Origin: an uncultured Bacteroidales bacterium
GTDB lineage: Bacteria; Bacteroidota; Bacteroidia; Bacteroidales; Porphyromonadaceae
Direction of reading: 5' to 3'
DNA: 64,000 nt
Assembly (NCBI GenBank): GCA_947290775.1
Contig: CAMYPM010000007.1
Span: 24,840-88,839 of the forward strand
Part shown: piece by piece, positions 31,001 to 39,711 of the stretch
Layout: each line of letters begins with the position of its first letter
Numbering within the stretch: position 1 is the first letter of the stretch
Notes under the pieces: generated by a model
Database searches by the model: none
What the model was told of the DNA's origin: nothing
The model's input: only the letters and a program-made list of their open reading frames with translations
Made by a program: the position numbers and the translations under genes

Positions 31001-31058
31001 ACTGTACGAAAACGAAGAGCCATCCTTTACTACCAAGCTTACTATTAAGCGTAAGTAA
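28038..31058 (+). CDS. Secreted leucine-rich-repeat protein with type IX secretion sorting domain
   Basis: A 1006-residue surface or secreted protein resembling the internalin-J family of Porphyromonas. A signal peptide covers about residues 1-28. Three copies of a module follow, starting near residues 30, 279 and 532. Each has a short beta lead-in (ITFTT..KVG, AKG/TATG), a run of 21-residue LRRs of the form LDVSxCxxLxxLxCxxNxL (about 6, 6 and 9 copies), and a helical cap with the pattern AMEAL...GNILTEHA...W. The third module is the longest. Near residues 845-920 is one InlB B-repeat-like domain (VEPNAHGRITVSG). The C-terminus (about 925-1006) has AIYPNP and IRLYSLSGHLL, the marks of a Por-type sorting domain. 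The likely role is adhesion. Regular Cys spacing in the LRRs suggests a Cys ladder. Confidence 0.9.
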   Translation: MKKAFMKVTNYISIAAFFTLFFAATAASQSITFTTSKKVGETVQLLIKGSGTIEANGISEAIISGQKKSYTLTAQRVTLKGNISKLECTSNALTTLDVSQCGTLEELTCYTNQLTSLDVSACASLSSLECWDNQLTSLLLPHKGTLSYLDCGNNRLTELDPSDNEGIEYLLCYHNQLKTINLTGCTALACLACQDNRLSCSAMEALVGALPTRTPEEEAVFDALTDQERTAQSGEGNILLTHAVEVATAKNWNVFSVGEDDKETEYTGREGSCSDFEPSTIILSTERAVGKQVTLSIQANGAVTAKGLVEPINTDGTSHAYTLSAQTITLQGNITKLICEGNQLTTLNVSQCKPLAALHCADNALQTIDVQQNTNLTLLDCARNALSALDISSCTNLKELYCGGNTLHALDVSACSLLETISCYSNRITALNVSSNTLLKHIACEDNLIGCEEMEQLATSLPKREASEKATLIALCDKEKKATTGKGNIVTEHIVAIASEKAWSILSAEVGGSDKQSPFTGRKGVCQDFSGARITFTTNKKVGAKIKMLIDADGPVTATGLKEPVKTDSTFTWYTLMAQTVTLSGDISIMNCSKLELTSLKTTQSPLLTTLLCQDNQLETLDVTQCENLTTLFCHNNKLTSLDLSYCPQLMYLACDDNQLSTLDITACRELKTLSCSSNQLTTFDISGREKLERFWCYGNMLEHLNVAQCPNLTSLMCYNNKLTSLDASHSTHLQYLYCYSNRLTSLNISDCKDLFWLSCEDNLLNCTAMEAIAEALTDRSTKETASIDVLIYAEETGDPSTGNVFTEHAANIAKSKNWSVYSVKQPGYGYGHPYAGRKGQCTDSELTFTVSVEPNAHGRITVSGADDLQKVAYGSKLKVSVSPDEKYVLDKLWANDEDITATKSFTAVSNVTIKASFRNPTTTLQETAVAIYPNPTSESVYWQGAAPYSAIRLYSLSGHLLASATSDSIGKGTLSVATFSEGEYLFVLYENEEPSFTTKLTIKRK

Positions 31059-31105
31059 AGTACTCTAAAAGGGCACATTTATTTGATAATGCCCTAAAAA
31101 GAACT

Positions 31106-31145
31106 CTGCCTCAATCGAAAGGGATTGGGGCAGCGTTTCATTTTT
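31106..31145. terminator. Bidirectional terminator between LRR gene and CNNM gene
   Basis: An 11-bp stem (CTGCCTCAATC / GATTGGGGCAG, one G-T pair) with a 6-base loop. Downstream on the plus strand lies CATTTTTT. On the minus strand the sequence after the stem is AGTTCTTTTTA. It can serve both converging genes. Confidence 0.8.
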
Positions 31146-31161
31146 TATGAGAAAGGATGCA

Positions 31162-32445
31162 TTACTCATCCTCTTGTATAGTAAGACGAAGCAGCTCAAT
31201 GCGGTTAGAGCTACTCTTGAGTACTGTAAAATGATACTTATCGATTGTCACTTCCTCTTTGTTCTCAGGAATTGAGTTACAGTGATCAATAACAAAGCCC
31301 GCCAGTGTATTGTAATCATCAGACTCAGGCAAGTCCAAGCCGAAGCGATCATTCAGATCATCTATCTCTATACGTCCGCTCAAGACCCAATTACACTCAT
31401 CGAGTTGCTTTGCTATAAGCTTCTTTTTGTCATGCTCGTCTTCTATATCTCCAAAGATTTCCTCTACCAAATCCTCTAAAGTGATAATACCGGCAGTACC
31501 GCCTAACTCATCGATTACTACCGCTAAGCTTTGCTTACGAAGCATTAACTGACGCATTAACTTATGCCCATAGGCACTCTCCGGCACAAAGAGCGTCTTG
31601 CGCATCCGCTTCTGCCAATCACCCCCTCGAAACATTTCAGAAGAGTGTACATAGCCCACTATGTCGTCAATATTTTCCTTATACACAACGATCTTGGAGA
31701 ATCCCGTTGTAACAAAAATATCTTTTAGCTCCTCTACATCGGTATCAATATCACATGCCACAATTTCATTACGCGGCACCATACAATCACGGGCTCTAAC
31801 CTCCGAGAAGTCAATAGCATTCTGTAAGATCTTCACCTCGGTATCCAAAGGCTGCTTCTCAGCACAATACGACTGCATGCTCACACTTAGATAATGATCC
31901 AGATCAACAGTAGTCAGCTTAGGCGCAATGCTCTGCGCTTTATTGGAAGAACCACTAATCCAAATGAAGAAGCGACTAATCAAAGCACAAAAAATACTGA
32001 TCGGATAGAGAATAATGTAAAGGAAATAAATAGGAAAAGCGAAGCGATGCATGCATTTATTGGCATTGCGCTTGAAGTAGCTCTTAGGCAGGTATTCTCC
32101 CAAAAGGAGAATCACAAAGGTCGATACAATTGAATTGATCAGAATCACCACCCCATCACTAAAGAATGTGGCAAGCAGCGGATTAAGCAATGCCGATGTA
32201 ACTAATCCGTACATAACGATGACGATATTGTTGCCCACCAGCATGGTCGTGATATAAAGGCTTGTATTACGGAAAAGACGCCGCAGTACACCGCTAACGG
32301 ATCCACCGCGTGCCTTATCAATCTGCAGACGAAGACGATCAGTTGAAAGAAATGCTATCTCCATCCCCGAGAAGAAGGCGGAGAAAACGATTAGTACGAA
32401 GAGAAAAAGTAAATTAAGCGCTATCGTCATATCATTTATCGTCAT
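31162..32445 (-). CDS. CNNM/CorC-family membrane protein (DUF21 + CBS pair + CorC_HlyC)
   Basis: A 427-residue protein. An N-terminal DUF21 domain with four membrane segments begins AFFSGMEIAFLSTDR. Two CBS domains follow (residues about 210-330) and a CorC_HlyC domain at the end (about 345-420), containing WVLSGRIEIDDLNDRFGLDLPE. Members are linked to Mg2+/Co2+ efflux or, in Bacteroidetes, to the gliding-associated GldE. Sequence alone does not separate the two. It overlaps lptC by 14 bases and is the last gene of the DPP IV-lipA-coaX operon. Confidence 0.9.
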   Translation of the reverse strand: MTINDMTIALNLLFLFVLIVFSAFFSGMEIAFLSTDRLRLQIDKARGGSVSGVLRRLFRNTSLYITTMLVGNNIVIVMYGLVTSALLNPLLATFFSDGVVILINSIVSTFVILLLGEYLPKSYFKRNANKCMHRFAFPIYFLYIILYPISIFCALISRFFIWISGSSNKAQSIAPKLTTVDLDHYLSVSMQSYCAEKQPLDTEVKILQNAIDFSEVRARDCMVPRNEIVACDIDTDVEELKDIFVTTGFSKIVVYKENIDDIVGYVHSSEMFRGGDWQKRMRKTLFVPESAYGHKLMRQLMLRKQSLAVVIDELGGTAGIITLEDLVEEIFGDIEDEHDKKKLIAKQLDECNWVLSGRIEIDDLNDRFGLDLPESDDYNTLAGFVIDHCNSIPENKEEVTIDKYHFTVLKSSSNRIELLRLTIQEDE

Positions 32446-33049
32446 CCTCTACCACCGTAACACCATTATTGTTATAGATGGAATAGAGCGTAAAGTCCTG
32501 ATTAGCGGAAAAGCCGGATCCGGTCAAGTGTCGCTCCCCGCTTATGATATTGACCGTATCTTCCGAATAAACATGATTGTGGGGCTTATCCCAGTATAGC
32601 TGCTTAGCAAAGAAGCGCTCTCCGCGTTCATTCACTACCTTCACGTTCCCTAAAAAGAGCCAAGTATCTTGTATCGTAAAGTAATAAGCTGTATCGGATG
32701 ATAGTTGCGTGGGCATAGTTTTAAGAGAGTCAATCTCTTTGGCTAAGAAACCTTCCGGAAAGAACCAACGAGAGCTATCGCCCTGATCATAAATATACCA
32801 CGCATCAGTCAATAGACGATACTTCGTTTGTCCGGAGTCAGAAACGGCCACATCTACATTGCGAGTAAGCATCGAGTAGCCGGCATTGGCATCAAAGGTA
32901 ATATGCTCCAATTCCGGCTTCTTTTTCTTACTACACGAAGCGGCTGTAAAAGAAAAAAGGAGTAAAGCACCACTCCCTATAAGGAGAAGTACTTTACTCA
33001 CGAATAGTCTTTTACGTAGAGCTTGCTTATCGAATAACAGTGGATTCAC
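32432..33049 (-). CDS. lptC: LPS export periplasmic component LptC
   Basis: Part of the Lpt bridge moving lipopolysaccharide to the outer membrane. The 205-residue protein has an N-terminal hydrophobic anchor ending FTAASC at residues 34-39, which could be a lipoprotein site, then a beta-jellyroll-like region (LLTDAWYIYDQGDSSRWFFPEG, FLGNVKVVNERGERFFA). These are typical of the Bacteroidetes LptC family. It overlaps the TPR gene by 23 bases and the CNNM gene by 14. Confidence 0.85.
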   Translation of the reverse strand: MNPLLFDKQALRKRLFVSKVLLLIGSGALLLFSFTAASCSKKKKPELEHITFDANAGYSMLTRNVDVAVSDSGQTKYRLLTDAWYIYDQGDSSRWFFPEGFLAKEIDSLKTMPTQLSSDTAYYFTIQDTWLFLGNVKVVNERGERFFAKQLYWDKPHNHVYSEDTVNIISGERHLTGSGFSANQDFTLYSIYNNNGVTVVEDDDK

Positions 33050-34394
33050 CGATCCATCCCCCTACGTGGAACGTTTTACCCTTGTCTAACTCGGGATGCA
33101 TGAATATGTCGGAGGAAGAGGGAAGGCTCCTACGATACGTAGCGATCAGTTGACCGGCCTTGCCTGCTACAGAGGAATCCACCGAGCGTGCTCTCTCCAA
33201 CTTATCCATTACCAAGTAGAATACACAGCGCTGCTTTACGGGATCATCCGGATAAATAGAAGAAGCGGAAGAAGCATACATTTGTGCAATCAGTATCAAT
33301 GGAGCACCCATATTGGGGTTCTCTGCCATTGCTTTATTACACAAAGCACGAGCCTGCGAATAGCTTCGAGCATTCATCTGTATCGTAGCGAGCGTATAGT
33401 AGCACTGAGCTTTCAGCTTATGATCCTGAGTCAGAGAGATTGCCTTATTGAGGTAGTCGGTTGCTTCGCTAATACGCTTGTTGCTTAGTGCCTCTCTTGC
33501 CAAGCCTACAGCTGAAGCAGCTGTGGGTCGAATAGCAAACATGTATTTACTAGCTTTGAAGTACAAGGGGCTATCTTCACAATCTGAGATACGGAACATA
33601 TCTAACATAGCTTGTAGATAGGCCTGATTCGTCTTGTTAGCCTCCAGATTCTTACCGTAGATATCCGCAAGCATCTTACAATCTGCCAACCCGCTCTGAG
33701 CAAAGAGACCATCCAACTGATCCTTCAGTGTCTGTACAAATTCCATGGTCGTTGTATCACCGGCACTCTTAGATAGCTCTATAGACTGCTCTAAATGATC
33801 GTTACCTGCCATGTAGTCGTTGATGTATTTCTCATGCCATTCGGGATGACCAATGGCTTTATTGAGTGATGAGAATACATGGAAATATACAACTTGGGGA
33901 TCTATTTTCTGACTTTTAGCGGATACGACACTACTCGTCCACTTATAAATAAGATCGTAATCAAGCTTCTCGGGAGCTACATAACGCATATAGTCAGATA
34001 TCTTCTGTGACAAGATCCAATCGCGACCATACTTAGCGTCGTCTCCAAAGTACTCAGCACGCTTATCATAGAGTGCAAGTAACTCATCCAATTTAGCGGC
34101 TTTTTCTTGAGCAGAAGCGGCATTCTCCAGTTCCCAAGTAAGGATCTTCACCCCATAGATGTAAATATTCTTGCTTGCTCCGGGGCACTCTTTATAGGCT
34201 TTTTCCCAAAACAAACGCGCATCTTTATAGTTGTCACTCTTTGCATAGGAGGTGAGCAAGCTTATATTCTCGCGACAGCGAATACTGTCTTCACCATGCC
34301 CGAAAGGTGACCCATCCGTCACTCCGGTCTGTGCGTGAAGAAATCCGACCGGACTCAGTAGTAACGCTCCTAAGAGCAAGTTTCTAATTTTCAT
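33027..34394 (-). CDS. Exported TPR-containing protein
   Basis: A 455-residue protein with a clear signal peptide (MKIRNLLLGALLLSPVGFLHA, then Q). The rest is alpha-helical with TPR-like repeats, clearest near residues 320-380 (SEATDYLNKAISLTQD, LKAQCYYTLATIQMNARSY, ARALCNKAMAENPN). It has no catalytic motif and probably acts as a periplasmic scaffold. The position between an outer-membrane protein and lptC suggests a role in outer-membrane assembly. This is inference only. Confidence 0.85.
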   Translation of the reverse strand: MKIRNLLLGALLLSPVGFLHAQTGVTDGSPFGHGEDSIRCRENISLLTSYAKSDNYKDARLFWEKAYKECPGASKNIYIYGVKILTWELENAASAQEKAAKLDELLALYDKRAEYFGDDAKYGRDWILSQKISDYMRYVAPEKLDYDLIYKWTSSVVSAKSQKIDPQVVYFHVFSSLNKAIGHPEWHEKYINDYMAGNDHLEQSIELSKSAGDTTTMEFVQTLKDQLDGLFAQSGLADCKMLADIYGKNLEANKTNQAYLQAMLDMFRISDCEDSPLYFKASKYMFAIRPTAASAVGLAREALSNKRISEATDYLNKAISLTQDHKLKAQCYYTLATIQMNARSYSQARALCNKAMAENPNMGAPLILIAQMYASSASSIYPDDPVKQRCVFYLVMDKLERARSVDSSVAGKAGQLIATYRRSLPSSSDIFMHPELDKGKTFHVGGWIGESTVIR

Positions 34395-34469
34395 TGGTCT
34401 GTATTACGTGTCTAATAGTTCTTTTTTGTAATGTAGTTGTAAAGATAGCGATAGTTCGCTTCATTATTG

Positions 34470-35774
34470 TTAATCAAGCTTGAGTTTACGGAACCAAGCC
34501 TCGTTAAAGCGCAAGCCAAATGTGAGTTGCCAGTAGTTCTCCGACACAAATCCTTTGGCACGTGGCATCAGATGCTTGTACTCAACTGTCAGATCCACCC
34601 AAGAGCGTCGGTCAACCATGGGGATACCTATACCGGCTGAGATAGCGCCTACGAGCGAGCCCTTAAGCGCACCCGTAGCATCGGGGAGCTGCAAGTAGTG
34701 ATTCTCTCCTGATAAGCCAAAGCGATACTCCATTCGCCGTCCCAATGAGCGAGACTCACTATCGGGAATAAAGCTCGCACCCAAGGAAAAGCCAAATTGA
34801 TTGGTCGGAGTAGCCTTAGAAGTGTCAATGAACGCATTGTTCCATATATTATATTGGAGGTCTGCGAGCAGCAAAAGTTTATTTTCCACTGAATAAGCGA
34901 CGCCAAGACCTATTTCATGGGGCATACGAAAGGCATCACGAGATGATATAGTATCCCTTCGCACCTCTTTTACTATGGCGCCCCCCTGCGAAATATTATC
35001 CCAAAAGGTTTGTTTACTCCGGAAGGGCAATGAGGGGCTATACACTGCCCCCAACGTAAGCAATCCTTGCTTCCCTACAGCAAAGGCATACTGCAGGCCG
35101 AGATCTGTCTTAAATGCTCTCAATGAAAGCGTCTCGTAAAAATTAGGATTATACGAAGCTGAGGTGCCGTAATCAATTGCCCTTGCGTGTACTTCCTTAC
35201 CGAAGAGATAACTAAAGTTAGCCCCTAAAGTAAAGTGCTTGAACGGCTCAAAGCTCATCCCAAAGAAAAGGTTACTAATATTGCCCAATCCTCTGCTTTC
35301 AACCATAAAATTGCGATCTTTCGCTCCGGGGATTGGCTCTGTTGTTCCAAGGCGATAACCTACCGAAGCATACGGCTTTATACCGGCACTTACTGCCATC
35401 CATTTCGTAATGGGAAAGAGCATAGCGGCATATTCGAAGTTTCCTAATATGCGTGTATCTTTATTATTCTGATCCTTCAACAAACTAACCCCGAAGGAAC
35501 CTCCAAAGTCAAAGATAAAGGTTTGCGAATCTACCGCCGCATAAGAAGCCGGGTTCTTTGAATTGATTATATCGGCACGCCTTAAGGCATACGCTGTTCC
35601 TCCTAAGGCTCGAGAAGCTGTAGAGGCTGTTTCGTTTCGCATTCCGATACCAAAGCGTGTATAGGGCGACTCAGTACTATTATTCTGGCCTTGTCCCGTA
35701 AAGGGCATCCCTAAGGCAGCTGCCAAAAGGATAAGCAAACTTATTGTACGGTTAATTGATCTCAATATTTTCAT
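34470..35774 (-). CDS. Conserved Bacteroidales outer-membrane beta-barrel protein
   Basis: A 434-residue protein with a signal peptide ending near TGQGQ at residue 30. It then has the FadL/PorV-like opening NSTESPYTRFGIGMRN and alternating hydrophobic strands with aromatic residues at strand ends (LFFGMSFEPFKHFTLGANFSYLFG, AKGFVSENYWQLTFGLRF). Substrate is unknown. Its ATG lies inside the end of coaX, overlapping by 23 bases. It could be a small-molecule channel or an assembly factor. Confidence 0.82.
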   Translation of the reverse strand: MKILRSINRTISLLILLAAALGMPFTGQGQNNSTESPYTRFGIGMRNETASTASRALGGTAYALRRADIINSKNPASYAAVDSQTFIFDFGGSFGVSLLKDQNNKDTRILGNFEYAAMLFPITKWMAVSAGIKPYASVGYRLGTTEPIPGAKDRNFMVESRGLGNISNLFFGMSFEPFKHFTLGANFSYLFGKEVHARAIDYGTSASYNPNFYETLSLRAFKTDLGLQYAFAVGKQGLLTLGAVYSPSLPFRSKQTFWDNISQGGAIVKEVRRDTISSRDAFRMPHEIGLGVAYSVENKLLLLADLQYNIWNNAFIDTSKATPTNQFGFSLGASFIPDSESRSLGRRMEYRFGLSGENHYLQLPDATGALKGSLVGAISAGIGIPMVDRRSWVDLTVEYKHLMPRAKGFVSENYWQLTFGLRFNEAWFRKLKLD

Positions 35775-36513
35775 TGTAGCTTACAATACTATTTAATCCG
35801 ACCATTGTAAGTCGCTCCACAAAGGTCACGTTTTTTATTTTCTCCACAAAATAGGACGCATAGCCTCCTGTCAGCAGCACAAGGGCATCGGGGCAATTTT
35901 TCTTCACTAACGCAATATAGCCCTCTATTTCATAAAGTACACTGAGAAAGACTCCATTGGCAATGGCACTTTTCGTATCAAGGGCAAAATCTATGTCTAC
36001 CTTATGCTTACCGGGCTCCACATACGGCAAGTGGGCAGTATGACTCCGCAATGCCTCAGCCCGCAGACCCGGACCGGCAGATATATTACCTCCTAAGAAT
36101 CCCCGCTTCCGATTTACTCTATCAAAGGTAATCGCAGTACCTATATCTATCACCAAGAAATCATTTGCTGTAGGATATAAGGACAAAGCCCCGACAGCTG
36201 CAGCAATACGATCCACCCCCAGCGAAGTACGATCATATCGCTCTACTGCCATAGGAATAGAGGTCTTTTCATCCAACATAATCAAGCGTGCAGCATTCTT
36301 CAAAAGCCACGCACGAAGAGGCTCATAGCACTCACCAACGCAACAATAGATCGATACGATCTCACCACTCTCGTCAAACCGGGGAAAGCGTGCTATGGAT
36401 TCAACGGCCTTATCCAACGTTACGGTAATAGAGGATATAAGCTCTTCCTCATGCGAGAAAGCAATCTTACAAAAGCTATTTCCTTGGTCAATAAGTATTC
36501 GTAGAGGCCTCAT
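35752..36513 (-). CDS. coaX: Type III pantothenate kinase
   Basis: Catalyses the first step of coenzyme A synthesis, ATP + pantothenate to phosphopantothenate. The start at 36513 gives 253 residues opening MRPLRILIDQGNSFCK, with the Asp-x-Gly-Asn phosphate motif changed to DQGNS. The motifs DRTSLGVDRIAAAVGAL, LVIDIGTAITFD and GGNISAGPGLR are clear. A longer reading from 36579 would overlap lipA by 59 bases and is rejected. It follows lipA by 7 bases. Confidence 0.93.
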   Translation of the reverse strand: MRPLRILIDQGNSFCKIAFSHEEELISSITVTLDKAVESIARFPRFDESGEIVSIYCCVGECYEPLRAWLLKNAARLIMLDEKTSIPMAVERYDRTSLGVDRIAAAVGALSLYPTANDFLVIDIGTAITFDRVNRKRGFLGGNISAGPGLRAEALRSHTAHLPYVEPGKHKVDIDFALDTKSAIANGVFLSVLYEIEGYIALVKKNCPDALVLLTGGYASYFVEKIKNVTFVERLTMVGLNSIVSYNENIEIN

Positions 36514-36520
36514 AAACGCA

Positions 36521-37387
36521 TCACAGCATATGTCGCTCAGCATGGTACGAAGAGCGCACCAATGGGCCACTCTCCACATGTCGAAATCCCATCTTCATTC
36601 CTTCGTCTTTGAGCTTATTAAATACATCGGGATGCACGTATTCAACCACGGGAAGATGCTTACGGGTAGGCTGCAAATACTGTCCTATCGTAACTACTGT
36701 AACACCACAGTCCTTAATATCCCTCAAAAGCTCCAATACTTCGTCATAGGTCTCGCCTAACCCCAGCATAAAGCCTGTTTTGGTCACTATACCTTTAGAG
36801 GCTATATAACGCAGCACCGCTAAGCTACGCTCATAGGTAGCCACGCTACGTACCGAGGGGGTAAGACGCCGCACTGTCTCCATATTGTGCGATATGATAT
36901 CGGGCTTAGATGAAATAATCCTATCTAAAGCCGCTTCACTCCCACCAAAGTCCGGTATGAGTACTTCAAGCGAAACCTGCGGAGTGAGCGTTCGTATGGC
37001 GTCAATAGTTTTTTGCCAATGTAAACTTCCTCCATCAGGCAAATCGTCTCTATCCACACTGGTGATTACAGCGTGCCGAAGTTTCATCTCCCGAATACTG
37101 TGCGCCACTGAGTTAGGTTCCTCAGGATTTAAGGGAGCCGGGCGCCCACTCTTGGTATTACAAAAGCGGCAAGAGCGCGTACACACATCCCCTCCTATCA
37201 TAAAGGATGCAGTACCGCGAGACCAGCACTCCCCTTGATTAGGACACCGACCACTGCTACAGATGGTATGAAGCATATGCGACGACAGCACCTCTCTCGT
37301 GTGCTGATACGTCACATTACTTCCAAGCTTGATCTTCAGCCAATCAGGCTTCGGTACGTGCTTCAACGGCTTTTCTCTCTCTTGCAT
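36521..37387 (-). CDS. lipA: Lipoyl synthase
   Basis: A radical-SAM enzyme that inserts two sulfurs into octanoyl chains to make lipoyl cofactors. The 288-residue protein shows both clusters. The auxiliary-cluster motif is CSSGRCPNQGEC near residues 43-54, and the radical-SAM motif is CTRSCRFC near residues 72-79. The conserved RSSYHA near the C-terminus supplies the auxiliary-cluster Ser. It starts 5 bases after the DPP IV stop. Confidence 0.96.
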   Translation of the reverse strand: MQEREKPLKHVPKPDWLKIKLGSNVTYQHTREVLSSHMLHTICSSGRCPNQGECWSRGTASFMIGGDVCTRSCRFCNTKSGRPAPLNPEEPNSVAHSIREMKLRHAVITSVDRDDLPDGGSLHWQKTIDAIRTLTPQVSLEVLIPDFGGSEAALDRIISSKPDIISHNMETVRRLTPSVRSVATYERSLAVLRYIASKGIVTKTGFMLGLGETYDEVLELLRDIKDCGVTVVTIGQYLQPTRKHLPVVEYVHPDVFNKLKDEGMKMGFRHVESGPLVRSSYHAERHML

Positions 37388-37392
37388 CTATT

Positions 37393-39621
37393 TTACTGAA
37401 GGGTTTGCTTCAGGAAGTTTGTCATCTTCGTATATAGATGTAGTCGGCGATTTCCTCCATAGATACTATGATCTGAGTCAGGATAGACAGCCATATCAAA
37501 TGCTATATTATTCTGTATCAGTATCTCTGAGAAGCGCATACTATTTTGCGGGTGTACATTGTCGTCCACTGCCCCATAAATCAGCAATAACTTACCCTTT
37601 AGATTGGTGGCAATAGGTAATACGGAGCTACTCTTATAGCCGGTTGGATTCTCCTGAGGGGTACGCATATAACGCTCTGTATAAATTGTATCGTAGAAAG
37701 CAAAGTCCGTAACAGGTGCTACGGCTATACCGGCAGCAAAAACTCCCTCACCACAACACATAGACCGGAGCACCATATACCCTCCATAGCTCCAGCCCCA
37801 AATTGCTATTTTTGAAGCATCTATATAGGGCAATTTACCCAGCTCGTGCGCTGCAGCTATCTGATCTTCAGTCTCCTTGACGCCTATACTCATATAAGTG
37901 CTTTTACGCCACTCGCTTCCTCTTGCTCCTGTGCCGCGACCATCCACAATAGCTACAAAAAAGCCCTGCTGCGCCAAGTATTCCTCCCAGCCCATACTAA
38001 ACTGATCCGCTACCTGCTGCGACTCGGGACCGCTATACTGGATCATCACAAGCGGATACTGTCTCCTTTCATCAAAGTTCAGCGGTTTAATCAGCTCTGC
38101 CCGAAGGGAATGTCCTGCCGGTGTAGTAAGGGTAGTAAAACTACGCTCCGGACGAGCTATAGAAGCCAATTTGGTCCTAAGCGCACTATTATCCATAAGG
38201 ATACGCACACTCTTACCATCCTTTCCGGAGCACACAGAATACGTACGCGGCATCTGACGTGTAGAATGCTCCAAAATAAACCATCTGAAGTCTTGCCCGA
38301 AGCGAGCTATATTAAAGCCCTTATCTCCTACCAACAGTGTACTCTTGCCCTTTGGACTTACCCGATAGATCCGGCGCTCTCCCGGATTAGGTAGAGCAGC
38401 TTGGTAATAGGCATTCCCATTGCGGTCAACGCCATAGAAATCCGTCACATCATAGTCTCCACTCGTTAGCTGCTTCGTCATAACTCCCTGCTTATTGAAG
38501 CGATACAAGTGGCTATAGCCGCTCCTATCACTCTGCATAACAAAGCCCTCCGCATCAATCACAAGGGTATGAATGTATTGCTCACTGATATAGCACTTAT
38601 CCTGCTCGCGCAGCACCTCGCGAGCTATTGTTGTCTTAGGGTTTACCATGAAGAGACGAAGATCATTCTGCCGCCTATTCAGCGTTACAACTGCCAGCTG
38701 CCCCTCTTGCGGAGTAAAGGTGATGCGAGGTATATAGCTATCCTTTTCAAGCGGTAGCTTAATCGTATGGGTACCCTTTGTGAGTACGTCGTAAATACGC
38801 ACGGAGACAACGGAATTATCCTCACCTGCCTTCGGATACTTATAGGAATACATAGCAGGATACAGGCTATCTCCATAGTAAGTAAGCGTATAGGGTTTTA
38901 CTGCGCTTTCGTCCGTCGATACATAAGCCAGTGTAGCGGCATCTTCACTCCAAGAAAGAAGGTTCGTAACAGCGAACTCCTCCTCATACACCCAGTCGGT
39001 AGAGCCATTGATAATCTCATTTATTTTGCCGTCTGTCGTTACTGCCACTTCGCTATTGAAGTCTAACTTCTTTATGAAGATATTGTTGTCACGCACAAAG
39101 GCAATCATTCTACCATCGGGACTAAAGGTGGGGATCATTACTTTATCCTCTTTTCCACTCAGGGGTGCCACGCTTTGGGTAGCCACGTCATAAACGAAGG
39201 TCTTCGCTTTGAATGAGCGCCTATAGATCAGCTCCGGCTCCGTCTGCAAAAGCACTTTCTTACCCGAAGGCGCTATCGTATAGGACCATATTCGATCTAT
39301 CTGATCACCTCCGCGTGCCGAGAGTAAGTCCACTATCGAAGCGACCTCTTTCCCGGTTTTGTAGCTATACAGATTGATTTTTCTTCCATCCCTACTAATG
39401 CTGGTATACATATCGCCATCTCCGGGAAAGGGCATGATGCGCGCGCCCGTAAAACGATCGTAAAAAGCCCCTCCGGTTACCTCTTCCAAAGTAATGAGTG
39501 AGCCGGCATGCGTTGAGGAAGAAACTGCTACCTGTGCATGAATATTTTGGCAGGGTACAACCCCTAAAAGCAAACCTATAAGAAAAAGAGAAATGCCGAA
39601 TATATTGGTGTGACGATTCAT
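37393..39621 (-). CDS. Dipeptidyl peptidase IV (S9 family)
   Basis: Removes X-Pro or X-Ala dipeptides from peptide N-termini, feeding an amino-acid-fermenting lifestyle. From the ATG at 39621 the product is 742 residues with a signal peptide ending near IHAQ. An eight-bladed propeller (about residues 40-500) contains the substrate N-terminus site DWVYEEEF with the Glu pair. The alpha/beta-hydrolase domain follows. The catalytic triad is Ser611 (GWSYGGY), Asp686 (AVDDNV) and His718 (SDHSIY). An in-frame ATG at 39693 would precede the signal peptide and is unlikely. Periplasmic or surface location is inferred. Confidence 0.93.
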   Translation of the reverse strand: MNRHTNIFGISLFLIGLLLGVVPCQNIHAQVAVSSSTHAGSLITLEEVTGGAFYDRFTGARIMPFPGDGDMYTSISRDGRKINLYSYKTGKEVASIVDLLSARGGDQIDRIWSYTIAPSGKKVLLQTEPELIYRRSFKAKTFVYDVATQSVAPLSGKEDKVMIPTFSPDGRMIAFVRDNNIFIKKLDFNSEVAVTTDGKINEIINGSTDWVYEEEFAVTNLLSWSEDAATLAYVSTDESAVKPYTLTYYGDSLYPAMYSYKYPKAGEDNSVVSVRIYDVLTKGTHTIKLPLEKDSYIPRITFTPQEGQLAVVTLNRRQNDLRLFMVNPKTTIAREVLREQDKCYISEQYIHTLVIDAEGFVMQSDRSGYSHLYRFNKQGVMTKQLTSGDYDVTDFYGVDRNGNAYYQAALPNPGERRIYRVSPKGKSTLLVGDKGFNIARFGQDFRWFILEHSTRQMPRTYSVCSGKDGKSVRILMDNSALRTKLASIARPERSFTTLTTPAGHSLRAELIKPLNFDERRQYPLVMIQYSGPESQQVADQFSMGWEEYLAQQGFFVAIVDGRGTGARGSEWRKSTYMSIGVKETEDQIAAAHELGKLPYIDASKIAIWGWSYGGYMVLRSMCCGEGVFAAGIAVAPVTDFAFYDTIYTERYMRTPQENPTGYKSSSVLPIATNLKGKLLLIYGAVDDNVHPQNSMRFSEILIQNNIAFDMAVYPDSDHSIYGGNRRLHLYTKMTNFLKQTLQ

Positions 39622-39652
39622 AAATTCCTTTGGTATTAGAATGTTTATAGCA

Positions 39653-39688
39653 CAGCCCTCCACAGACTCGCTGAGTGTAGGAAGGCTG
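39653..39688 (-). terminator. Imperfect hairpin between META lipoprotein and DPP IV
   Basis: An interrupted inverted repeat (CAGCCCTCC and GGAAGGCTG, 8 of 9 pairs) with further weak pairing inside. There is no clear T-run on the minus strand. It may be a terminator of the META gene or an mRNA structure in the leader of the DPP IV operon. Confidence 0.35.
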
Positions 39689-39711
39689 CTCACAAGGCAA
39701 TTAAACTCTGT

